Source: Symbiodinium sp. CCMP2592 (taxonomy: Eukaryota; Sar; Dinophyceae; Suessiales; Symbiodiniaceae). From it: a stretch of 64,000 nucleotides of DNA. The DNA lies in the NCBI GenBank assembly GCA_905221615.1, contig CAJNDT010004558.1, forward strand, positions 248,001-312,000, read 5' to 3'. Each line of letters begins with the position of its first letter. Position 1 is the first letter of the stretch. Positions 33,391 to 44,190 of this stretch are shown in pieces. Both the position numbers and the translations under genes were made by a program. The notes beneath the pieces are model-generated. The model worked only from the letters and a program-made list of their open reading frames with translations, had not been told where the DNA came from and searched no databases.

Positions 33391-33918
33391 CTTCAGTTCT
33401 GCTTCGCCCTAAACCTTTTCTGGTGGGGATAAAACCTTCCTTTTCAGGGTTCCCTGCTATGAGTTCCTTATATAAGTCTGTAAACGGTAACATAGATGGG
33501 GTCCAGGTCAGGATCTGTTGGCTGCTCCGGTTTTGCTGTGAAAGAACTCAGACAGCTTCTCGTAAACGGTTTCGGGTTCAGGGTTTAGGGGTTGTGGCTG
33601 TTGTAACTAGGCGAAGGTTTTGTATGGTCTCCTGGCAACAAGGATGCTGCTGGCAGGCATTGCGGTTCGGGCCCCTTGCAAATTTTCTGGAACCCTCTCC
33701 AAGCCCTAAGCCCTGCACCCATAATCCTTAAGATAACAACCATAAACCCCAATCCCCTAAATCCTCCATGTTTTCAGCATCGGAACACCAGGTCGGGTTA
33801 AGGGTTGGGGGGATGTAGGCTCCGACAACGCGCAGGAATTTCTGAATGGATTAATGATTAAACCAAGAACGCACAACTTCGAAACTACCTGTTTCTGCAA
33901 CATCCGAGCCCTAAACAG

Positions 33919-36900
33919 GAGCAGGGGCAGGACCTCTTGGCACGGCTGCAGGGCGGTGGCAGCCTTCGTGTACTGCTGCGCTGGGAGGGGGCCCTCTGAA
34001 TTCTAATAGACTTGGGTAGTTGTCAAAATGATGGTCCCTTTTTGGGTACCCTAAATATTAGGTGCCGTATTATAATAGGGACCCCCAAAAGAGACCTTAA
34101 TTTTGACAACCACCCGCTTGAGTTGACGAGGCTGTTTCAGACACAGTTTAGGGTTTACGGGCGTAGGCTTAGGGATTTGGCGGTTTAGGGTTTTCAGAAC
34201 AAGCGCAGGACCTCAGTAGGCACTCAACTGCCAGGATCCGTGATACGAAGTGCCCAAGTAGAAAAAAACCCGAGACAGCAAACTAACTTGAGTTTCGATT
34301 ACCGGTAAGAAGAACATTCTTGTCCAGTTCTTTTCAACGGCACAGTTCTTGAAAGGCTGTCAGGGTCTTGTGGAGAAACGGTCTTTGGGAAGGAGGTTGA
34401 TGTAAAAGGTTTGCAGAGCGTAGAGCAAGGGTTCTGGAAGTGACAGTTTGAACAACATTTTGTGTTGTCAAGCGGCGATAAATCTACGATGACAGGTTGG
34501 TTTGGCTTAGGGTAAGGCTGATAACCCTAAACCCTGGACCCAGTATCGCAGACCTTGCCAGGCTTTGTCCGAGTGTGAGTGTCAAAAAAACCCTAAACTC
34601 TAAACCCTCATGTTTCTCACAGATCGAAAAGGGGCCCTTAAAAAAAAACCTCATGTTTGCTGTCTAGTATGTCGTCGTGTTCGGGGCTTTCGTGGCAAAG
34701 CTCCAGATCTATCGGTCCAAGCGATCTAGGGACTTTAACAAATAGGGACTTGGGAGTTTCCAAAAAGAGGGGACCCCAAAATAGTACATGAGAATGACAC
34801 CAAAATGCGGTAGCCGTAATTTTCGGAAACTCCCACTTGGATTTAGGATGGTACGGTTGTGATTTACTACATTGCGGCAAATCAGAATGTGGTGACTGGT
34901 GCTTGCACACTTTTTTCAGCTCGTACTTGACATGTGGATGAGGGAATTCAATCAAAGAGTCGACGGTGTCGGTAGACTCAAAGTGCGGGGGTAAGCCTCA
35001 AGCCCAAAACACAGTCGGAGAAAGCCCTACCCGAAATCCAAAGCCCAAAGCCCAGATCGTTATCCATCTCCAGCCCAGATGCGTGCTTTCACTGGCCGCC
35101 CACCTTCTGCCCAACATCCTGCTTCCGCGGGGCTCTTAGCTGTAAGTGGTTTCTACAGCTGAGAGCTTTCGGGAGAAGTTCCTAGAGGGTCCTGCGCAAT
35201 GTTGAAAAGGTCAATCTGAAACCCCACCCCACACCCTAACACATTGATGAGCCCTAAAGCCCGGGAAAGGCAATGAGCCCGAAGAGCTTGATACTCTCAT
35301 ACCCTAAACCCGATATACCCTAAACCGATACTGTATCAGGGCCCGAATCAACAGTATAACCACGGTTTAGGGCTCAGGGCACATAGGTTATATCTACCTT
35401 CTCTGGGCTTACCGTACAGTAGAAGCCCAACAGTTGGAAGCCCAGTAGCTTCAATCCTGAAGAGTCATGTATAGGGAATCCCAGCAGTGTTTGGCCTTAC
35501 TCCGGTTTCCAACTTTATGGGGTTTACTAGAGTTACAACCCCACTTATGGCCCCAGCTACTTCGTCCTCGAGCCTCCAAATCCCGAGCCCCTGTGTACAC
35601 TCTACGAGAACCCTTCAAGGCCCAAGGAGGGCACGTTGAAATAAGGAACCCCTGCGGAGAGGGTCATTCAGAAGCCCTTTATACCGTCGGCCAGAAGTAC
35701 TAGTAGCCTGCAGAACCCAGAGGAAACGAGGTTGAGTCTTTGTTGTGCAGCTAGCCTTATCATTATAACTACACTGCCCTAGGCCCCAAACCCTAAATCT
35801 GAGCCTTATACCTCGGCCCTAAAGGCTAAGCTAGGCCTTATACCCTAAACCAAAGCCCCTGAGCCCTAAACCGAAGTTCCAAGCCAGACTGCGGATGTCT
35901 TCAGGTGACTTTCGAGGTCGGCAACGAAGGCGATGGTCCTCTGCTCCTAGGCAGCACGTAGATTGACACATCCTGCATTCTCTTGTTTACCTGTGTCTAG
36001 TGTCCATCATCTACTCTATCTCATAGTCTACATAGGCACATACATACTTACCTACATACTAGACACATATACACATAACACTACAAGTTATGCAGCAGCT
36101 GCCTTTCGTGCTGTGGGGGTTCCGGTGGCGCTACTTAGAGGCCCAGGGGACTTAGTAAGTAGGCTATAAGTAGGGATATAAGTACCCTAAATAGAGTTAC
36201 CCTAATTATATCCCTACTTATAACCTACTAACTAAGTCCCCCAAGCCACCAAGTAACCCTAAACCTCCTTTATAGAACCCTTATAGATCCACTTTTAAAG
36301 AGCCCTTTAAGGAACCTACTTACTAAGTCCCCTGGGCCTCTAAGTATACCCTAATCCCCCTTATAGAAGCCTTGTAGATCCCTTTTAGAACCTTATAGAT
36401 CCCTTTTAAGGAGCCCTTTAAGGAACCTACTTACTAAGTCCCCTCCTGGGCCTTCAAGTAGGTTTGGGCAGCCAGGGGTCCCAGCAGAGTGCAGGCTTCG
36501 GAATTGGTAATGTAGGGTTTAGGGGTTTAGGGGTTTAGGGGTTTAGGGGTTTAGGGGTTTAGGGGTTTAGGGTTTAGGGGTTTAGGGGTTTAGGGGTTTA
36601 GGGTTTAGGGGTTTAGGGGTTTAGGGGTTTAGGGTTTAGGGTGTAGGGTTTTAGGGTTTAGGGGTTTAGGGTTTAGGGGTTTAGGGTTTAGGGTTTAGGG
36701 TGGAAGCTGATTAAGAAACCTTGGGGTCTATAACCCCAGTATAATAAGATTCATATGAAGAACCCTGATAAAGGCCCAAGATACTGTGATTCCATTCGAG
36801 ATCTGCAAAGCTATAGTATAGGTTTTCTGTACACTCTTTGTGTTAAGGTTAAGGCCCCTGCGATCGATTTTTTGGGTGGGCCGTGTTCCTTGGAAGGTAG

Positions 36901-37035
36901 CGTCAGCTAGAGTTCAGGGTGTTCCAGATCGCAGATCAAGATGCTGAGTCAATCTTTTCGCACACGACACAAGCCCGCAGGGATTGGGGTGATGTTAGAG
37001 TAAAAAGCAAGAATCCGGAGGAATGCGATCTCTAA
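33919..37035 (+). CDS. Unidentified multi-exon gene ending at 37035
   Basis: Exons with good signals are 33919-33994 (EQGQDLLARLQGGGSLRVLL), 34198-34257 (NKRRTSVGTQLPGSVIRSAQ), 34920-34990 (LVLDMWMREFNQRVDGVGRL), 35074-35141, 35387-35418, 35531-35634 (SYNPTYGPSYFVLEPPNPEP), 35905-35957 (VTFEVGNEGDGPLLLGS), 36088-36154 (YAAAAFRAVGVPVALLRGPG), 36462-36506 (VWAARGPSRVQASEL) and the terminal exon 36913-37035 (FRVFQIADQDAESIFSHTTQ ... NPEECDL, TAA). Phases match from 34920 to 35634 and from 35905 to the stop; the 35634/35905 join and the first two exons are not resolved. The introns 35419-35530 and 36155-36461 are palindromic elements. I do not recognise the family. Confidence 0.6.
34013..34115. 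repeat. Palindromic element, family B (copy 1)
   Basis: TTGGGTAGTTGTCAAAATGA and TTAATTTTGACAACCACCC, with inner GGTACCCTAAATATTAGG. Confidence 0.8.
34754..34835. repeat. Palindromic element, family A (copy 5)
   Basis: GAGTTTCCAAAAAGAGGGG and AATTTTCGGAAACTCCCA, flanked by CTTGG direct repeats (34749-34753, 34836-34840). A minus reading frame continues straight through the element. Confidence 0.7.
35419..35530. repeat. Introner-like palindrome forming a whole intron, family D (copy 2)
   Basis: The element runs from the donor GTAGAAGCCC to the acceptor TTTACTAG and separates the codons for ...LLWAYRT and SYNPTYG..., both phase 0. Inner arms are AGTTGGAAGCC / GGTTTCCAACTTT. Confidence 0.85.
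36155..36461. repeat. Introner-like cluster forming a whole intron, family G (copy 2)
   Basis: The intron opens with GTAAGTAGG, part of the element end AGAGGCCCAGGGGACTTAGT, and contains three inverted or repeated ends (CTACTTACTAAGTCCCC at about 36222, 36318 and 36427). The exons on both sides are phase 0. Confidence 0.8.
36509..36703. repeat. Interstitial telomere-like array, mainly TTTAGGGG
   Basis: About 25 units alternating TTTAGGGG and TTTAGGG, starting two bases after a GT donor of the gene ending at 37035. It is the largest block of the G4 variant in the window. Confidence 0.95.
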
Positions 37036-37272
37036 TTATTCCGAGCCCAAGAAAAAAGTTACAAGAGCTGAAGAACTCACAACCGGAGGGAGCTTCTAGG
37101 CGCTGCAACCCGGCTCCACGCATCCCAGTCCCATAGCATGCTGGCTTTAAGCCTTTCTAAGCCCTTTAAATCCTCAAATATACCCCCTGCTCCACAACTT
37201 GTCATGCAAGATCTTCCGGACCTGCCTAGTGTCAAGGGAGGACCGAGGACTCAATATCCAAGTTTACTAGAT

Positions 37273-37386
37273 GTGAGTTTCCGAAAATAGGGGACCCGAA
37301 TATAGTACCAGTACCCTAAATAGTAGGATCCTTCCTTTTATAAGGTCCCCAAAATAAGGTACCCGTCATTTTCTGGAAACTCCCAG
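37273..37386 (+). repeat. Introner-like palindrome, family A (copy 6), possible 5' UTR intron
   Basis: The left end GTGAGTTTCCGAAAATAGGG contains a consensus donor and the right end TTCTGGAAACTCCCAG a consensus acceptor. It is flanked by AGAT on both sides. It sits 43 bp upstream of the sulfotransferase start codon, so on + it would splice as a leader intron. Confidence 0.7.
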
Positions 37387-37429
37387 ATGGAGGCATAGAT
37401 TTTCAGGATGACCACACTTAGAAGGAGGG

Positions 37430-38847
37430 ATGGAGGTTCGTCCACGGGTGATGGCTCTGTCTGTTCTCCTGGTGCTATGCGTGCTCGCTCCGCTGGCACA
37501 GCTCGTTTCCATTGCCACAAGGAGATACGGCGTGGAGAAGCAGGAGCGAAGGGCAAAGGGAGGGCATCACCTTTCAGCGAGTCAGGGCTCAACTGCAGCT
37601 CCCTGTAGGGGCACCAGGCTAGTCGTCCATGTCGGGCCGCAAAAAACTGGCACCACAGCCATTCAAGACTTCTTGGATCAGAATGCAGATTGGCTTCGCA
37701 CCCAAGGCTTGACCGTGGGTTTCCATGGTTTTCCGCATGCCAACTGCATGCACCACTGCCAAGCCACCGCTCTTTACCTGCACTGTAAGCGGCAAGTCGA
37801 CATGGCATCTCAGGGTGTGGTGGTAAAGGAGCAGAATGACACTTTCAGCTTCCTCCAGTCGAAGCTTAGCTCATCGAAGCTGGTGGTCTTGTCGTCTGAA
37901 GCCTTCACGAAGTTTGACAATGGAACTTGGCGATGCTTCAAGTCCCAAGTTGGTGCTGACACCTGCCTCTCCGCGGTGGTGTTCCACCGGAATGCAGCTG
38001 ACTGGGTCGCGTCACAGTGGTCACAAGCGAGCACATACGACAGTAACCTTGCTTTCCTACGACTTTGTTTATTTCGCTTTTTTCTTTCGTGTGTTTGCTT
38101 CTTGGGAAGTGTGGTCTGGTTGTACTGATAAACTGATAAGACATACAAAAGGTCTCGCTGGCTCGAAACGTGGAGAATATACGGGGAAGGGAGCTAAACG
38201 GCCCAAGCCCACCCTAAGGCACTCCGGTACGATTTTCAACCTATTTGGCCAAGAGTGCGCGAGATCCCGCCGATGCACACGGAGATGTGGACGGACAGCT
38301 GAAGCTGCTGAACAAGTTGGCAGTCTTCGACAGGGTAGTTCCCGTGTCATATGACTATTTGAAGGAGGTGAACTGTAGTGGGGCGGCTTTCTTAATCTGC
38401 AATGCAAGTCTTGGTTTGGTCGGCACGGAGTGGCTGCAATGCAAGAGATCCGTCGACATTCGCCAGACTTTTCCTAACAAGTCCCCACCGCGTGCGGCGA
38501 TCGATGTAGTTCGGCTGGCGCGAGATTTCTATGAAATCAAGCAAGCGATGCAGAGAAACAGCTCGCCGTGCAACCCCTGGCCGATCACGAAGATGAGCAA
38601 GTTCTTGTTCTATCATCCTGAGACGGTTCCGATCTCCCGTAATCCTGCGATCGTGGAGGCGGCGAAGCACGTCCCAGTCAAGTGCGCAAGATTGGATGCC
38701 TTGTTCCATCACGAGACTGGGAGGTGGTTTTCGCGAACAGGTGCGAAGAGGCCCGGGTCACGCTCTAGACCCATCTGCACTGCAGATGTTGCTGCCTTCG
38801 AAGCGAAGCACTGGCGGTTGATCGGCAAGATCGCACCCCATTGCTAG
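37430..38847 (+). CDS. Type II membrane sulfotransferase, two exons
   Basis: Exon 1 is 37430-38042 and exon 2 about 38264-38847 (TAG), giving about 398 residues. The ATG follows an in-frame stop at 37409. Residues about 9-27 (ALSVLLVLCVLAPLAQLVS) form a signal anchor, as in Golgi sulfotransferases. The 5'-phosphosulfate loop is HVGPQKTGTTAIQDFL at about residues 66-81. The 3'-phosphate element is VVFHRNAADWVASQWS. Both are PAPS-binding signatures of the sulfotransferase superfamily; the acceptor substrate (sugar or protein) is not evident. The intron of about 220 bp has a GTAACC donor and a GCGAG acceptor that keep phase; an alternative is a GA donor with the acceptor at 38251. A family-A palindrome lies just upstream. 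Dinoflagellate genomes carry many such genes. Confidence 0.8.
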
Positions 38848-39490
38848 TGGCTGGGTGAAAAAGCACATAGGCATGAGGATTCTGGAAGCTCCGCTTTGCT
38901 CCGGGCAATGTAAGTGCAAGGCGGAACATTGATGTTGGAGGCGACCCCGAAGAGCTTCCTTACACCCGAGAGGGTGAGCCCCTAACCCGCCGATTCACAG
39001 TAGGCTGTAGGGCTAAGGGTTTGATTTTCTAGGGCTTTTCGAGTTGTGAGAGGTTTTCAGCTTTTCGGCTTAACGGTTTGGTACAATGCAAGACTGTTTC
39101 CTGAGGGTGTCGTGGGGGTTGGGGAAATCACGCGGATCAGACATGCGCATTGTTGAACTTTTCTGATTCCTCTTGCCGGCAATGGAATGAGTCTCTGAGT
39201 GGCAACTACTTGTTTGTAGAGCGAATATAAGAATACGACCCATCAGCAGCAAGAGCAGAGAGAAGACGAGCGGCTACTTTCCTACGCGACCACGCTAGCT
39301 GCAAAAGATGCTTTAAGTGCAGGAATGTAAAGATTTTCATGTGGCAATTAAGATGACGAGGCGGCCTCAACAACGCAATGTAGCTGCCGTCTGGGTTCTT
39401 ATGCTCCCCAAACCTCAAATGTTCAGGTACCTATGTCGCGAGCCTGCCGGTTTTTTAATCTAGGATCGAGGTATCTCTAGGCAAGTGTGT

Positions 39491-39605
39491 GTACGAGGAT
39501 GCCCAGTAGTACCATTATTCCCTTCTTGTAGTCCTAGGTTCCTTATCAAGTTACCCAATTCAAAAAGGGAGCCCTTTTTATTCCTAGGTTACTGGGCATC
39601 CTAGT
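39491..39605. repeat. Palindromic element, family E (copy 2)
   Basis: ACGAGGATGCCCAGTAGTAC and TTCCTAGGTTACTGGGCATCCTAG. The right end is a CTAG acceptor on +, as in copy 1. Confidence 0.75.
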
Positions 39606-40510
39606 TTATGGGTACATGGGTAAAGGGAAACCATGTGTCGACCCGGGCTCGCAGCCTTTGCCCCCGAACTCGGGTTGCACTCAGATGCACCGAACTGACG
39701 GATTTGGACAAAATCACCCCCGAACAAAGCTGAAAGTTTCACAACTTCCTTTGGCTTATGAGCTTCGCAACTAGGAAACGAAGAGCAACAAGGAGTGACC
39801 GATCCCGGAGGACTAGAAAAGCGATCTTCTGTAGGGGCCTCATCCTCCGAGGCTATCAGTTCGTGTTGAGTGTTGAGGCCCTACGTAGTATTACGCAAGT
39901 GCACGAAAAAGCACCAAGGCAGCTCACAAACTCGGTCATCTGACACGGTGCAGTCGAATTCATAAAGGGTTTGAGAAGTTTTCGATGAGGACTTACTGTC
40001 CCGGCAGGCTTTTCGTGAATGTGTGAATGTGTTGCCGGTTTCCTCAAACGTTGCAAGGGTTGCAATTCCTTTGAACGTTTAGATATTGCATTTGCGAGAG
40101 GGACACCTCTCCCATAAACCCGAAACCCTTAGCCCATAACACTTCATTAGAGAACTCAGGTCAAACAAAAGCCCGAGCCCATAAACCTGAAACCCTCTCT
40201 GCGACCACAGGTACATGGTCCCAGAGCCCAGGGCCGCAGTTTGAACCAAGATACTCAGACTTCAAAGCCTCCAAGCTGCAGACCTAAACCCGAGACCCTA
40301 AACATCCATATGAATCCATCTGCTCTGGAGGCGTTAAGCATTGAGAGCCTAAAGCCTACGTAAATATGCCCAAGCCTCTACGCCTCAAATCCGGAACCCC
40401 CTTCTCTGAGCATAGGTCCTGGGAAGTCCGCCCCGAAGTGCGATTCGGGAAGACACAGTCGCGCTCTTCGTCGAGGGTTCGAGATCTGAGGGCTCCGGGG
40501 TGTGATAGGA

Positions 40511-40635
40511 TTTCCTAGTAGTAGAGTAGAGTAGTTAACCTTTAACCTTTTTGGGGTAGTATAGTCCCTGTCTCATCCCTCTATAACCAAAAAAGTTAAC
40601 CTCTAATTAGTTCCCCATGATACCCGACAAGTAGG
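40511..40635. repeat. Palindromic element, family H (copy 3)
   Basis: TTCCTAGTAGTAGAGTAGAG ... AACCTTTTTGGGGTAGTATAG, mirrored by CCAAAAAAGTTAACCTC ... CATGATACCCGACAAGTAGG. Confidence 0.75.
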
Positions 40636-40835
40636 TTATATAGTAGTAATATGGTAGTAACTTGATAGTAATAAGGTAGTTATATGGTAGTAATAGTAGT
40701 TATATAATTGTAGGGTTTAGGACATGAGCATCCTCGGGTCCCGGGTCGGGCTAGAGGTTGTCGGGGCTCAGTCGAACCCTGGGTGTTCTTGCGAAGTCGC
40801 GGCGAAGCCTTCCCTAACCAATTATGGATTTAGGG

Positions 40836-40868
40836 TTTAGGGTTTAGGGTTTAGGGGTTTAGGGTTAC
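40836..40868. repeat. Telomere-like block that begins at a splice donor
   Basis: On the minus strand the coding exon ends and the intron begins GTAACCCTAAACCCC, so a CCCTAAA array starts inside the donor site. Confidence 0.8.
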
Positions 40869-41385
40869 CAAACCGACAGATACAGAACCACCAGAAGGAA
40901 GACCCATAAATAAGCCAGGAAATGACAGGAGTGCCATTACGGGAACGGATAAGTTGATCCTCCTCTTCTTGTTGAGTTGTAGCAGGCCGAGAAGTGCCCC
41001 GCTTGTTTTGCAAAGTGTTCAAGATGGTGTCAGTGTAGGCTTTAGGTTTTACAGTAGAAGCCCAAATAGTTGGAAACTCAGTGGACTCACTCCTTAAGAG
41101 TCATGTATAAGGAATCCCAGCACTAATTGTCCTGACTCCGGTTTCCAACTTTTTGGGGTTTACTAAAGGGGATTGGGGTTGGCTAGGTTTATCGGGTTTC
41201 GGGTCTGGTTTTTGTGTGGAGCCAGAAAAGCTCTGCAGAGGACGTTGCACCTTGCGCAGCAGCCACATACAACAACAGCTTCAGCGACTCGAAGTAGCTG
41301 CGGTCATGATTTGTGATTGTAGCCCCACAAGGCCTAGACCCAAGAGTTTCGAGTTGAGCCTGGCGACCGTATTCCAGAATATTTT
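40869..41385 (-). CDS. Two-exon fragment of an unidentified gene, possibly membrane-associated
   Basis: Exon 41251-41385 (ILEYGRQAQLETLGSRPCGA, TITNHDRSYFESLKLLLYVA) leaves at GTGCAA in phase 1. Exon 40869-41039 (YTDTILNTLQNKRGTSRPAT, EEEDQLIRSRNGTPVISWLI, YGSSFWWFCICRFG) enters in the matching phase and ends at GTAACC. The C-terminal part is aromatic and hydrophobic. The intron 41040-41250 contains a family-D palindrome. Codon content is protein-like throughout, but no domain is recognised and both ends are missing. Confidence 0.55.
41050..41170. repeat. Palindromic element, family D (copy 3), inside an intron
   Basis: ACAGTAGAAGCCCAAATAGT ... GGTTTCCAACTTTTTGGGGTTTACTAAAG. It occupies half of the 211-nt minus-strand intron. 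Confidence 0.8.
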
Positions 41386-41394
41386 CTTTTAGGG

Positions 41395-41800
41395 GTTCGG
41401 ATACGAGTCTGATACGATTCACTGGTACGACCGGTGTATTTCTCATTTCTGGAGATACCGTTCTGATACGATTTCGATACGGGGTTGAATACGACCTGAT
41501 CGAGAAGAGATACGACTTGAATACGATTTGGATGCGGTTTGAATACGGTTTCCAATACGATTTCAGTGCGAACCCCTATCCAAACCGCAAAATACAGCCC
41601 TGTGGTCCTTCCCAAGGAACAATAGGGGTTTGGATAGGGGTTTGGATACGATTTGGATAAGATTTCCCTCCCCAGCCCGCCCGGAAATCGTATCCAAATC
41701 GTATCCAAACACCTATTTTTGCTTGGAAAGGAGCAAAAGACAGCCCTGTGGTCCTTCCCAAGGAACAATAGGGGTTTGGATAGGGGTTTGGATACGCCCT
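41395..41800. repeat. GATACGATTTGGATACG repeat cluster with internal inversion
   Basis: Multiple GATACGATTTGGATA-like units occur, including an inverted pair (GGATACGATTTGGATAAGATTTCC / GGAAATCGTATCCAAATCGTATCC at about 41644-41708). A 57-bp segment starting ACAGCCCTGTGGTCCTTCCC is duplicated 146 bp apart (41594 and 41740). Confidence 0.85.
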
Positions 41801-41874
41801 AAGCCGTTAGATTTGTGTCCCCATAAACTTGTTGTATGCAAAATATGCCATGCCAGCTCTAGACTCTAGATTTA

Positions 41875-42041
41875 ATATGAAGAGGCCGTGTCACAACCGA
41901 GTTGAATCCAAGCACAAGCGTTCCTCCCCCAATCCCATTCTGCGTAGACTTGGGACCCTTCACGATGAGGTCTGAGGTGGCGATACAAAAAACCGATCCG
42001 AGCACAAACCCAAGATGAGGGCAACACAACGCCGAGACCAC
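41875..42041 (-). CDS. Candidate exon, hydrophobic
   Basis: The minus frame reads HLGFVLGSVFCIATSDLIVK then GPKSTQNGIGGGTLVLGFNS, VVTRPLHIKSRV, up to a TAG. It could be a membrane-protein exon of the same gene as 40869-41385. The plus strand is also open, so strand is uncertain. Confidence 0.3.
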
Positions 42042-43375
42042 CTACTGCACAGCCCTATCCCCCAAGCCCGGGACCTCAAACACAAAACTCAGCTAAGCTC
42101 CACCATCTTCCGCCACGCACAAAGGGCAAAAGCCTCAGCCGTTGCTTTAATCCCAACCGCTCCAAAACCCACAAGCTTTGGTCCCAAGATCCCTGTCTCG
42201 GCCCAGCAGTACTCCTGTGAGGTCCTCAACTTTCCCTAAAGATTTCCTTGTGTAGGATTTTAGGGGCTCCTCGTTGTGATTAGGGGACAAGATCCTCGGA
42301 AAACGCAGGGATCCCAAGAAACAAGTACGGACAGTAGGAGTCCTTAGGTTGATAGTATGATAGTCAACAGCATATGAGCAAGAATGAGAAAAGTCATAGC
42401 AATAATGGTAGGACGAGTAAAGCAGCGCAGCTAGCTCAAGCTCCCATAGAAGCTCCCATAGTTTGTAGCGAGCTTACGTCCGAAAGGTAATGCAAGTTTC
42501 GTTCACAGCACGTCGAGTTTCGGGGCAACGATCTAGGGTTTTGGCCTCAATCTAGGGATCAGGCTGAAGTGTCCCGAAAAAATACTGAACGTTCGGTTTC
42601 GGTTCCACTCGCAGAAGGTCTTCCCACCTGGGCTTTCAGTGTTATGAGCTATCTTGGGATTTGGCTCAACATGGGATGTATGTGCCTCGAGCTGGCTGTT
42701 TGGGGTTAGAGGAAATGGCCCAGCGGAACCACAGTTGATGATACAAAGCCCGCATTACCCTAATGACCCTAGACTATGGGAAGTATGGTCTATTCCTTGT
42801 TATGAGGCTAGGGCAGACCTGACGGAGGGCGAACTGCACGCACATGAAGCCGCGTCTAAAGTTGATGCGTTGCGTTGCCACAAGCTCAGACTTACAGAAG
42901 CCGTCACGACGACACCGGCAGGCCAGCCATAGTTGCAAGTTGTGAAGCTGACGCGAGCTTCGCGTCGCATGTCACTTTTCAGCCGATCACTATCAACTTA
43001 GATTTATGCAAGGGTCGCAAAAAACTTGGTAGCATAGCGCCTTCTGTTCGTCCTGAATGCGGTATCAAGGCCCCTTCACTCTCAGCTTAGCCCTTGCCAG
43101 CTGCAGTGGACATTGCGTCGGTCGCTTCGAAGACGATGAAAAGTTAGAAAACTGCTGAGGAAATCTGGCGGGGTGGAAGCTATCTGACTAAGACGGAAAT
43201 CTTAGGCAGAAGCACTGCGAAGCCAGTGGCCGTTAAGTTTTAACTCCACAGGTTTTACACCGCCTGAACATCCTTGAGCCCGAAGACCTTTTATCCCCAA
43301 GCCTCGGCTTCGACACCTCAAAAAGCAACATATCCCACAGCCCAAGGCGAACTATTATAGCGTCTGCATTACCCT
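42042..43375. other. Stretch with one possible plus exon
   Basis: At 42808-42932 a plus frame after GGCTAG reads ADLTEGELHAHEAASKVDAL then RCHKLRLTEAVTTTPAGQP and stops. It may be a terminal exon (weak). The remainder shows a family-O fragment (42735) and nothing else recognisable. Confidence 0.3.
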
Positions 43376-43562
43376 AGACTTAAACCCCTAAACCCCTAAA
43401 CCCTAAAAAAACCCTGAACCCTAAACCCCTAAACCCTAAAAAAACCCTGAACCCTAAACCCCTAAACCTTAAAAAAACCCTAAGCCCTAAACCCCTAAAC
43501 CTTAAAAAAACCCTGAACCCTAAACCCCTAAACCTTAAAAAAACCCTAAGCCCTAAACCCCA
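43376..43562. repeat. Telomere-derived minisatellite
   Basis: About five tandem copies of a unit of roughly 35 bp: CCCTGAACCCTAAACCCC followed by TAAACCTTAAAAAAA. A higher-order repeat has therefore formed from CCCTAAA. Confidence 0.9.
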
Positions 43563-44095
43563 AATCGTGATCTTCCCCGGCCACCCCTCCCGGCCCCCCA
43601 AGTCCCCTAAAATTGACATCCGCGGGGTGCTGCCTTTAACCTTTGTCACAGTTGGGTAACTTTTTTCATGTTTCTGGGTATTTAAACCCAAGTAATAAGG
43701 AATTACAAACTTGGTTTTTATTCCTATCCCAACCATGAACTAGTAACCATAGCCCAACAATAACCCAACACCCTGCCTAATTGTGTAGGCCTCTACGCTG
43801 TATTTTTGATTTCGAAAATGGCTTTGGCCTGCCAGTCTACACCGTCACCCAAAAACTAAACCCCCAAATGTTCTAACCCCTACGGCTCATAAAGACTGAA
43901 GTCAACCTTTGAACTTCCACTTGCCAGCCGCGTTTTAAGCTAACTGCTCACCACCTCCCTTTGTGCGCCGATTCTGAACCGCGGGTTTGTTATGCACAGG
44001 CATGCGGTGGTTAAGCTAATCTTGCTATTGCTAGTTCCACTTCAGAGGTATTTTCCGTTGAATTTGTATGCCTTTGGTTTCATTTGGGTGGTTGT

Positions 44096-44190
44096 CAAAA
44101 TGATGGCCCCTTTTTGGGGTACCCTAAATAATAATAGGTGCCGCATTATCGTAGGGACCCCAAAAGGGACCCCAATTTTGACAACCACCC
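44096..44190. repeat. Palindromic element, family B (copy 2) with target duplication
   Basis: GGGTGGTTGTCAAAATGATG and CAATTTTGACAACCACCC between ATTT direct repeats (44092-44095, 44191-44194). Confidence 0.85.

Larger units (their letters stand above)
38848..40868. other. Intergenic/intronic stretch
   Basis: It holds the family-E copy 2 (39491-39605), the family-H copy 3 (40511-40635) and a TTTAGGG block at 40830-40865. A minus open frame at 39215-39418 (YIALLRPPRHLNCHMKIFTF) might be an exon. No secure gene. Confidence 0.4.

Noticed and set aside
36509-36703. A true chromosome end
   Set aside because: The array is flanked on both sides by coding exons of one gene, so it is interstitial.
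42660-42669. Second spliced-leader fragment (TTTGGCTCAA)
   Set aside because: Only ten bases match and the diagnostic final G is replaced by C; chance is an adequate explanation.
43380-43736. Repeat protein with Leu-Gly-Phe-Arg-Val-Phe units on the minus strand
   Set aside because: It is a translation of the telomere-derived minisatellite.
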